Assembly: GCA_039649115.1 (NCBI GenBank)
Contig: JBBWZQ010000134.1
Location: 1-8,742 of the forward strand
Direction of reading: 5' to 3'
Length of the DNA: 8,742 bases
Origin: DATEJJ01 sp039649115
GTDB lineage: Bacteria; Actinomycetota; Actinomycetes; Mycobacteriales; Micromonosporaceae
The notes under the pieces were generated by a model. The model was given only the letters and a program-made list of their open reading frames with translations. It was not told where the DNA came from and did no database searches. A program made the translations under genes and the position numbers. Positions 1-5,098 of this stretch are shown in pieces; the first letter of the stretch is position 1, and each line of letters opens with the position of its first letter.

Positions 1-1
1 G

Positions 2-502
2 GGAAACACCGCGCAGGTACCCATCGCCCTGCTGGCCGCGGCGAACGTCGGGTACTTCGTCAGCATGTGCCTGGCGCTGACCGCGTCCTGGCACAACCAC
101 CGCCGCGGAACCATCCGGGGCGTCATCCGGTTGCGCCCGGGCCTCGCCCGGCTGGTGCCGGTCGTCATCGGCTTCAACGCCGTGCTGCTGGTCGCCGCGG
201 GCCAGGCCTGGGGCTGGCGCAACGTCGCGCTGGGAGCGGTCGTGCTGGCGGGCGCGACCGTACTGGGCAGCGTGGGCTCCCGCCGTACGGCTGCCGTGGA
301 TCCTGCGGTCATCCTGCCCGCGTGCTGGGGCAAGGCGGCCGCGGTCGGGCAGGTGACCAACGCAAGCAGCTGCAAAACGGACGGGGGGAGTGATGAGCGT
401 ACGTGGACACATCCGCTCGCTGCCGGGGCAACAACTGCTGTTCGAGCAGTTGACCGATCGGGAACTGCAGGTGCTGCAACTGGTCGCGGCCGGCCGGCGT
501 AA
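2..502 (+). CDS. C-terminal part of a multi-pass membrane protein (5' end outside window)
   Basis: The frame is open from the left edge and ends with TAA at 500-502, so only the C-terminal ~166 residues are seen. Three hydrophobic stretches look like membrane helices: roughly nt 11-91 (with ALLAAANVGYFVSMCLALTA), nt 143-208 (LVPVVIGFNAVLLVAAG) and nt 215-277 (VALGAVVLAGATVLGSVG). An Arg-rich loop (HNHRRGTIRGVIRLRPG) separates the first two. This could be the end of a permease, for instance of the amino acid (APC) type, but no diagnostic motif is present and the family is a guess. Third-position GC is high up to about nt 390 and then drops sharply. The last ~110 nt, which overlap the LuxR gene in another frame, may therefore not be true coding sequence. 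A frameshift near the G-run at 383-388 would put the stop at 391-393. Confidence 0.55.
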   Translation, partial: GNTAQVPIALLAAANVGYFVSMCLALTASWHNHRRGTIRGVIRLRPGLARLVPVVIGFNAVLLVAAGQAWGWRNVALGAVVLAGATVLGSVGSRRTAAVDPAVILPACWGKAAAVGQVTNASSCKTDGGSDERTWTHPLAAGATTAVRAVDRSGTAGAATGRGRPA

Positions 503-650
503 CCGGGAGATCGCCGAGCAACTGCGCGTCTCCATCAAGACAGTCGAATTCCACCTGAGCAACATCCTGGGGAAGCTCGGCGCACAGTCCCGGACCGAGG
601 CGGTGGTCCGGGCATGGCAGACCGGCATGCTGCAACTGAACGCGTCATAG
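393..650 (+). CDS. LuxR/GerE-type HTH-only transcriptional regulator
   Basis: This small DNA-binding regulator of about 85 residues is almost entirely a LuxR-type helix-turn-helix. LTDRELQVLQLVAAG starts the domain, REIAEQLRVSIKTVEFHLSN is the HTH with its recognition helix, and ILGKLGAQSRTEAVVRAW completes the four-helix fold. There is no receiver, PAS or autoinducer domain, so it resembles stand-alone GerE-like proteins that respond by abundance or partner binding. ATG 393 is chosen; GTG 390 is an equally in-frame alternative, and the purine run GGGGGGAG at 383-390 is the likely ribosome binding site. The frame is closed by TGA at 354-356, so it cannot be a simple in-frame extension of a longer regulator. 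It ends 7 nt before selA, which suggests co-transcription. Targets are unknown. Confidence 0.8.
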   Translation: MSVRGHIRSLPGQQLLFEQLTDRELQVLQLVAAGRRNREIAEQLRVSIKTVEFHLSNILGKLGAQSRTEAVVRAWQTGMLQLNAS

Positions 651-657
651 GCCCCCG

Positions 658-2004
658 ATGGACAACGGCAAGGCGGTTCCGCGGCGTGGCCACCTCGTGC
701 CCGCCGTCGATCCACGGCGGCTGGTACCCCGGACCGACGCGATCCTCGCGGATCCGCGGCTGCTGGCCGCCGCGCGCGAGGTCGGGTCGGCCGCCGTGGT
801 CGCGGCCGTCAGGGCTGCCCAGGCACGCGCCCGCGCCGGGGAGATCCCACCGGACGGGGTGGCCGACGCGGCGGCGGCGACGGTGCCGCCCCGGGCGGTG
901 TCGCTGCGCCCGGTCATCAACGCCACCGGCGTCCTGCTGCACACCAACCTCGGACGCGCGCCGCTGTCCGCAGCGGCCCGCGACGCCGTGCTCGTGGCGG
1001 CCGGCTGCACGGACGTCGAGTACGACATCGCCGAAGGGGTGCGCGCCCGGCGCGGTCGGGGTGCCATGGAGGCGCTGCGGGCAGCGGTTCCCGCGGCCGG
1101 CGCGGTACACGTGGTCAACAACAACGCGGCCGCGCTGGCCCTGACCGCCACCGCGCTCGCGTCAGACCGCGAGATCCTGCTCAGCCGCGGGGAGTTCGTG
1201 GAGATCGGCGACGGCTTCCGGTTGTCGGACCTGCTGTCGTCGACCGGCGCGCGGCTGCGGGAGGTGGGCACGACCAACCGCACGGCGGCCGGCGACTATG
1301 CCCGGGCCATCGGACCCGACACCGGCTTCATCCTGAAGGTGCACCCCTCCAACTTCCGCATCAGCGGCTTCACCTCCAGCGCGACCGTGGCCGCGCTGGC
1401 CAGGTTGGGACCACCGGTGATTGTGGACATCGGCTCCGGCCTGCTCGCACCGGACCCGCTGCTGCCCGACGAGCCCGACGCACACACGTCCCTTCTGGAC
1501 GGTGCCGCGCTGGTGACCGCCAGCGGCGACAAGCTGTTGGGCGGTCCCCAGGCCGGGCTGCTGCTGGGCCAGCCGGAGCTGGTCGAGCGGTTGCGCCGCC
1601 ACCCGCTGGCCCGGGCGCTGCGCGTCGACAAGCTCACCCTGGCCGCGCTGGAGGCGACGCTGCGCGGCCCGGCGACGCCGACAGACGAGGCGCTGCACGC
1701 GCCGGTCGACGGGATCCGGGCCCGCGCGGCCGATCTCGCGCGGCGGCTGCGCGAGCACGGCCTCGACGCGACCGCCGTGGACTGCGTGGCGGCCGTCGGC
1801 GGGGGCGGCGCACCCGGCGTGGAGCTGCCCAGCGCGTCGGTCAGCCTGCCGATCGGGTACGCACGCGCGTTGCGGCAGCGGGATCCGGCGGTGGTCGGCC
1901 GGGTGGAGGGTGGCCGGTTGCTGCTGGATCTGCGCGGGGTGGCGCCCGGGTGCGACGGGGAGGTGTTCACCGCGGTGGTGGACGTGGGGCGGGTGCCGGG
2001 CTGA
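658..2004 (+). CDS. selA: L-seryl-tRNA(Sec) selenium transferase (selenocysteine synthase)
   Basis: SelA is a PLP enzyme that converts seryl-tRNA(Sec) to selenocysteinyl-tRNA(Sec) using selenophosphate, in the cytosol, as a large homo-oligomer. The 448-residue product has the usual family length. Visible landmarks are an N-terminal helical segment with DPRRLVPRTDAIL, the INATGVLLHTNLGRAPL motif from residue 87, VNNNAAAL, LSRGEFVEIGDGFRL, EVGTTNRT, KVHPSNFRISGF, and the PLP-lysine motif SGDKLLGGPQAG with K292 as the Schiff-base lysine. ATG 658 lies 7 nt after the LuxR stop and has no clear Shine-Dalgarno sequence; GTG 697 (residue 14) is an alternative start. The TGA at 2002-2004 overlaps the selB ATG. 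Identification is secure; only the exact start is open. Confidence 0.95.
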   Translation: MDNGKAVPRRGHLVPAVDPRRLVPRTDAILADPRLLAAAREVGSAAVVAAVRAAQARARAGEIPPDGVADAAAATVPPRAVSLRPVINATGVLLHTNLGRAPLSAAARDAVLVAAGCTDVEYDIAEGVRARRGRGAMEALRAAVPAAGAVHVVNNNAAALALTATALASDREILLSRGEFVEIGDGFRLSDLLSSTGARLREVGTTNRTAAGDYARAIGPDTGFILKVHPSNFRISGFTSSATVAALARLGPPVIVDIGSGLLAPDPLLPDEPDAHTSLLDGAALVTASGDKLLGGPQAGLLLGQPELVERLRRHPLARALRVDKLTLAALEATLRGPATPTDEALHAPVDGIRARAADLARRLREHGLDATAVDCVAAVGGGGAPGVELPSASVSLPIGYARALRQRDPAVVGRVEGGRLLLDLRGVAPGCDGEVFTAVVDVGRVPG

Positions 2005-3806
2005 TGTACGTGGTCGCCACCGCCGGACATGTGGATCACGGCAAGTCCACCCTGCTGCGCGCGCTGACCGGCATGGAGCCCGACCGGTGGGCGCAGGAGC
2101 GCGACCGCGGCATGACCATCGATCTCGGGTACGTGTGGACCTCGCTGCCCTCCGGCACGACGGTGGCCTTCGTCGACGTGCCCGGACACGAGCGCTTCCT
2201 GGGCAACATGCTCGCCGGGGTGGGTCCGGCGCCGGCGGTGCTGTTCGTGGTCGCCGCGGACGAGGGCTGGATGCCGCAGACCGGGGAGCACCTGGCCGCG
2301 CTCGACGCGCTGGGGGTACGGCACGGGCTGCTCGCCATCACCAGGAGCGACCTGTGCGATCCGCAACTGGCCCTGGCCGAGGCGCGGGACCGCCTGCGCG
2401 GCAGCAGCCTCGCCCGGATGAGCTCCGTCGCCGTCAGCGCGGTGACCGGGGCAGGGCTGGACCGGCTGCGGGAGGCGCTGGACGCGATGCTGCACGGGAT
2501 GCCCGCGCCGGATCCCGCCGCTCCGGTACGGCTGTGGATCGACCGGGCATTCGCGGTGAAGGGCAGCGGTACGGTGGTCACCGGGACGCTGGGCGCCGGT
2601 ACCATCTGCGTGGGTGACGAGCTGCAGTGCGGACCCCGGGACCGGGTACGGGTACGCGGCCTGCAGACACTGCAGCGGCGCGCGGACGCGGTACCGGCGA
2701 TCGCCCGGGTCGCGGTGAACCTGCGCGGCGCCGACCGCGCCGAGCTGGGCCGCGGGGCATCGTTGCTGACTCCGGACGGCTGGCTGTTCACCGACGTCCT
2801 GGACGCCTGGCTGGACCCGCTGGCCGCACCGGACACGGGTGACCCGCCACCGCTGCCCGCCTCGCTGACGGTCCACATAGGATCCGCCAGGGTCCCGGCG
2901 CGGGTGCGGTGCCTCGCACCGCCCGACGCATCCGGCCGGGTACCCGTGCGCCTCACCCTGCGAACCGCCCTGCCCCTGCACGTGGGCGACCGGGCGGTGG
3001 TCCGGGACGCGAACCGGGCCCGGGGCGCCCGGATTCTCGGCCGGCTGACCATTGTGGACGTGCGGCCGCCGGCGTTGCGCCGCCGGGGCTCGGCAGCCGC
3101 GCGCGGCCGGTCCCTGATGGGGCTGCCCGGCCCTCCCGGCGGCAGTGAGCTGCTCGCCCAGCACGGCGTCCTGCGCCGCGCCGAACTGGTCGCCATGGGC
3201 TGCGCCGCGCCGGGACCCCCGCTCGTCGGCGACTGGCTGGTCGACCCCGGTCACGCCGAGGCGATCCGGCAGCGGCTGCGCGAGGTGGTGGGCCGGTATC
3301 TGGTAGCCAACCCGCTGGAACCCGGAATGCCGGTGGAGGCGGCACGGCACCTGCTCGACCTGCCCGACCGGCGACTGGTGGACGCGTTGGTCGCCGCGCC
3401 GCTGCGCCTGGCCGGCGGGCGCATCGAGGACACGCACCGGTCCAACGACCTTCCGGCGCCCGTCGCCACCGCCCTGCGACGGCTGCGGGAGGAACTGTCC
3501 GGGCAGCCGTTCCAGGCCCCGGAACAGGACCGGCTGGCGGCCCTGGGCCTCGACCGTCGGGCCCTGGGGGCGGCCGTGCGGCAGGGCGCCGTGCTGCGCG
3601 TCGCCGACGGCATCGTGCTGCTGCCCGGCGCGGACGCCGACGCCGCCCGGATCCTGGGTGCGCTGCCGCAACCGTTCACCGCCAGCGCCGCCCGGCAGGC
3701 CCTCAACACGTCGCGACGGGTGGTGATCCCGCTGCTGGAGATGCTGGACCGGCTCGGCTACACGGAGCGGGTGGACGGGACGGCCCGCCGCTGCCGGCCT
3801 AGCTGA
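2004..3806 (+). CDS. selB: Selenocysteine-specific translation elongation factor
   Basis: SelB is a GTPase that delivers selenocysteinyl-tRNA(Sec) to UGA codons next to a SECIS hairpin in the mRNA. The product is 600 residues, close to E. coli SelB (614). The GTPase domain shows G1 AGHVDHGKST (residues 7-16), G2 RGMTIDLGY (35-43), G3 DVPGH (58-62) and G5 SAVTG (145-149). The G4 position reads TRSD (113-116), where TKxD is usual. EF-Tu-like beta-barrel domains begin near residue 174 (PVRLWIDRAFAVKGSGTVVT). The C-terminal third carries the winged-helix repeats that bind SECIS RNA, ending with SRRVVIPLLEMLDRLGYTER. The ATG at 2004 overlaps the selA TGA by one base (TGATG); the open frame reaches further upstream, but this start gives the canonical N-terminus directly before the P-loop. 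Confidence 0.95.
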   Translation: MYVVATAGHVDHGKSTLLRALTGMEPDRWAQERDRGMTIDLGYVWTSLPSGTTVAFVDVPGHERFLGNMLAGVGPAPAVLFVVAADEGWMPQTGEHLAALDALGVRHGLLAITRSDLCDPQLALAEARDRLRGSSLARMSSVAVSAVTGAGLDRLREALDAMLHGMPAPDPAAPVRLWIDRAFAVKGSGTVVTGTLGAGTICVGDELQCGPRDRVRVRGLQTLQRRADAVPAIARVAVNLRGADRAELGRGASLLTPDGWLFTDVLDAWLDPLAAPDTGDPPPLPASLTVHIGSARVPARVRCLAPPDASGRVPVRLTLRTALPLHVGDRAVVRDANRARGARILGRLTIVDVRPPALRRRGSAAARGRSLMGLPGPPGGSELLAQHGVLRRAELVAMGCAAPGPPLVGDWLVDPGHAEAIRQRLREVVGRYLVANPLEPGMPVEAARHLLDLPDRRLVDALVAAPLRLAGGRIEDTHRSNDLPAPVATALRRLREELSGQPFQAPEQDRLAALGLDRRALGAAVRQGAVLRVADGIVLLPGADADAARILGALPQPFTASAARQALNTSRRVVIPLLEMLDRLGYTERVDGTARRCRPS

Positions 3807-3927
3807 GTGCGGCGAGTACCGCCCGGCCGGCCGCGCTCCAGCCACCGCCGGCGGTGAGCGCGGCGCAGACCGCGAGGCCGGCCGGTCCCGCGCCGACCAC
3901 GAACACGGCGCTACTCGACGGGCGCAT
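3799..3927 (-). pseudogene. Relic of an FAD/NAD-binding flavoprotein (N-terminal Rossmann motif plus short tail)
   Basis: Read on the minus strand, ATG at 3927-3925 opens a 42-codon frame ending in TAG at 3801-3799. The first ~28 residues form a textbook dinucleotide-binding beta-alpha-beta start (VFVVGAGPAGLAVCAAL, with GxGxxG), which anchors FAD in flavoprotein oxidoreductases. After a Gly run it continues as WSAAGRAVLAALS and stops, far short of the ~350-500 residues of such enzymes. I read it as a gene collapsed by deletion, possibly N-terminus joined to C-terminus; simple truncation is equally possible. It converges on selB, and its end overlaps the last 8 bases of selB. There is no convincing ribosome binding site. 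It might instead be chance coding in GC-rich DNA, but the length and quality of the motif argue for homology. Confidence 0.5.
3830..3864. terminator. Nested hairpin just downstream of selB, terminator-like
   Basis: GCCGCGCTC (3830-3838) pairs perfectly with GAGCGCGGC (3856-3864). Between the arms lies a second perfect palindrome, ACCGCCGGCGGT (3844-3855), offset by CAGCC. It starts 24 nt after the selB stop, a normal place for a terminator. There is no T-run on either side, so it would be a hairpin-only terminator of the type often proposed in actinomycetes. It also lies inside the minus-strand flavoprotein relic, so it may be a product of its codons or a deletion scar. Confidence 0.4.
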
Positions 3928-3947
3928 GCTCGGTCACGCGGGCCAGA

Positions 3948-3985
3948 CTACGCCTCGTAGGGCGGGCGGAGACTAGGGTTTCTCC
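3948..3985. repeat. Two short inverted repeats in the leader of the PKS operon
   Basis: CTACG-CCT-CGTAG (3948-3960) is a perfect 5-bp stem with a 3-nt loop. GGAGA (3968-3972) and TCTCC (3981-3985) form a second 5-bp stem with an 8-nt loop. The hexamer AGACTA occurs twice, at 3945-3950 and 3970-3975, exactly 25 nt apart. Such paired sites can be operators, but the elements are short. No convincing -35/-10 pair was found; TAGGGT at 3974-3979 and TACGAT at 4012-4017 are only weak -10 candidates. Confidence 0.25.
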
Positions 3986-4033
3986 CGGTGAGGCCACGCC
4001 CACCATCGCCTTACGATCGCTGCGTCGGGCTGT

Positions 4034-4069
4034 GCGCCTGCCAACCCCACGTGCCGTTCGGGCAGGCGC
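4034..4069. promoter_or_regulatory. 9-bp inverted repeat with CACGTG in its loop, upstream of the cupin gene
   Basis: GCGCCTGCC (4034-4042) is perfectly complementary to GGCAGGCGC (4061-4069) across an 18-nt spacer. The spacer holds the palindrome CACGTG (4048-4053). The element ends 36 nt before the cupin ATG, so it is either a DNA operator for a dimeric regulator or, if transcribed, a leader hairpin affecting expression of the operon. No T-run follows, so a classical terminator is unlikely. Confidence 0.4.
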
Positions 4070-4088
4070 CGCGTGCCGTCCTGGAATC

Positions 4089-4096
4089 AGAGAGGG
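4089..4096 (+). promoter_or_regulatory. Ribosome binding site of the cupin gene
   Basis: AGAGAGGG lies 9 nt before ATG 4106. It is the strongest Shine-Dalgarno-like site in the window and marks the translational entry point of the operon; the genes that follow depend mainly on overlaps or very short gaps. Confidence 0.7.
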
Positions 4097-4105
4097 CAGT
4101 GAAAC

Positions 4106-4537
4106 ATGAAGCTGGTACACGCCGATGACATCCCGCAGGACATCGTCCGCGAACCTGGCGCCAAGCAGGTGACCATACGCAGACTCATCGACACGACGGA
4201 CGGGGCCGACCGGTTCCTGATGAGCCGCTTCGAGTTGGAGCCCAACGGGGCGACACCGCCGCACCATCACGACTGGGAGCACGAGATCTACGTGCTGTCC
4301 GGCAGCTTGCGCGTGCAACTGCCCACCGAGGGGCGGGAGATACCGCTGCGCGCGGGCGATGTCGTGTTCATCCCGCGCGGTGAGGCACACGGTCTGGTCA
4401 CCGGGCCTGACGAAGAGGCCTGCCTGTTGCTGGTGGCGCCGGCGGAACGGCCACCCGTGCGCAGCGTGTTCCTGTCCGACGAGCCGTACCAGTACGACGC
4501 CGCGGCCGGTACCGCCGCGGGGCGCGCCGATCGGTGA
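4106..4537 (+). CDS. Single-domain cupin, possible polyketide cyclase or tailoring protein
   Basis: The 143-residue product is a small cupin beta-barrel. Cupin motif 1 is visible at residues 48-66 (GATPPHHHDWEHEIYVLSG) with H53, H55 and E60 as likely metal ligands. Motif 2 at 84-95 (GDVVFIPRGEAH) matches GxxxxxPxGxxH exactly and supplies the fourth ligand, H95. Metal binding is inferred from the family. Single-domain cupins such as TcmJ recur in aromatic type II PKS clusters, where they assist cyclisation or oxidation; position as first gene of a PKS operon fits that role, but the reaction cannot be fixed. The last ~15 residues are Ala/Gly/Arg-rich and probably disordered. The ATG has a strong ribosome binding site, and the next gene starts 10 nt after the stop. 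Confidence 0.85.
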   Translation: MKLVHADDIPQDIVREPGAKQVTIRRLIDTTDGADRFLMSRFELEPNGATPPHHHDWEHEIYVLSGSLRVQLPTEGREIPLRAGDVVFIPRGEAHGLVTGPDEEACLLLVAPAERPPVRSVFLSDEPYQYDAAAGTAAGRADR

Positions 4538-4540
4538 GAG
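4533..4540 (+). promoter_or_regulatory. Ribosome binding site deciding the GTG start at 4548
   Basis: GGTGAGAG overlaps the cupin stop and lies 7 nt before GTG 4548. It favours this GTG over upstream in-frame starts buried inside the cupin gene. Confidence 0.45.
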
Positions 4541-4547
4541 CACACCC

Positions 4548-4934
4548 GTGACCGGCGCCGTCGACACCGAGGCCGGACCCGAGCAGGCGATGCGGCTGCA
4601 CCGCCTGATGACGGCGTACCTGTCGTCAAAGGCGCTGTTCTGCGCGCTGCAACTCGGCGTGTTCGACGCGCTGGCCAACGGTCCCGCCGGCGCCGAGGAG
4701 GTCGGCGCCAAGCTCGGCCTGCCGGAGCGCTCCGCGCGGGTGCTGCTGCTGGCGCTGGCGGGCGAGGATCTGGTGTCGCGGATGGACGGTCGGTACCACA
4801 ATATCAACAACACCCAGGGCGGCGAGGCATACGACCAGGCACTGACCGAAGGCTGGCTGCGGGAGGTCGGCTTCCGCGACATCCGGGTGGCCCAGGTGTC
4901 GCCCATCTCGGCTGTTCTCACGGCGACAAAATGA
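4548..4934 (+). pseudogene. O-methyltransferase with the SAM-binding domain deleted in frame
   Basis: The 128-residue product joins the two ends of a small-molecule O-methyltransferase. Residues ~14-84 match the N-terminal dimerisation/winged-helix domain (AMRLHRLMTAYLSSKALFCA, LGVFDALANGPAGAEEVGAK, LGLPERSARVLLLAL, then DGRYHN, where the catalytic half normally follows). Residues ~91-128 match the end of the catalytic domain (GGEAYDQALTEGWLREVGFR, DIRVAQVSPISAVLTATK). Everything between is absent, including the glycine-rich SAM motif and catalytic residues; such enzymes are usually ~330-350 residues. The junction is near nt 4797-4820, in a locally A-rich stretch, and the frame is intact. It cannot be an active methyltransferase by itself. 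It is either a decaying gene or a small protein kept for its dimerisation or ligand-binding part. The start is GTG 4548, and the stop overlaps the next ORF as ATGA. Confidence 0.7.
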
Positions 4935-5098
4935 GCGGGGACATGGGCAACGGTGGTTCGCGGCAGCCCCGGCCGCCGCGCGACACGTTCGACTTCACGC
5001 TCGTCATCCTCGACGACGCGGGCCGACCCCATCTCGCCGTGCCGGCGCGGCGCCCGCCTGCCGCAACCGACCCTTTACCGGGAAGTCGACCGGAATGA
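4931..5098 (+). CDS. Small hypothetical protein of 55 aa, coupled to both neighbours, with a TTA codon
   Basis: ATG 4931 overlaps the stop of the methyltransferase relic (ATGA, 4931-4934). The TGA at 5096-5098 overlaps the start of the flavoenzyme (ATGA, 5095-5098). The frame thus fills exactly the gap between two genes, which is typical of translational coupling. The product has a Gly/Pro/Arg-rich start (GNGGSRQPRPPRDT), a core that looks like a beta strand and turn (FDFTLVILDDAGRPHLAVPA) and a Pro-rich tail. Third-position GC is high through about codon 40 and lower after. Codon 49 is TTA (5075-5077). I do not recognise a family. It could be a real small protein, the stub of a lost gene, or only a coupling leader for the flavoenzyme. 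Confidence 0.5.
   Translation: MSGDMGNGGSRQPRPPRDTFDFTLVILDDAGRPHLAVPARRPPAATDPLPGSRPE
5080..5085 (+). promoter_or_regulatory. Ribosome binding site of the flavoenzyme gene
   Basis: GGGAAG lies 9 nt before ATG 5095, inside the 3' end of the small ORF and only 2 nt after its TTA codon. It supports ATG 5095 as the start. Confidence 0.5.

Noticed and set aside
1950..2003. Upstream in-frame ATG extending selB into selA.
   Set aside because: SelB proteins begin a few residues before the P-loop, exactly matching ATG 2004. The extension reads as selA shadow.
1296..3845. Long minus-strand open frame (849 codons) opposite selA/selB.
   Set aside because: It is a shadow of high third-position GC in the true genes: low-complexity Arg/Pro/Gly/Gln-rich product with no motif, lying entirely over confident selA and selB coding.
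3962..4030. CTCCCGGTGAGGC resembles the D-arm of bacterial tRNA-Sec, tempting next to selAB as a selC gene or relic.
   Set aside because: No TCA anticodon loop, no T-arm GGTTCGA and no acceptor stem pairing could be found around it. The match is a short GC-rich coincidence.
3911..5032. Minus-strand open frame of 373 codons opposite the cupin and methyltransferase genes.
   Set aside because: Ser/Arg/Pro-rich with no recognisable domain, and it covers well-supported + strand genes. Only the separate short frame at 3927-3799 shows a real motif.
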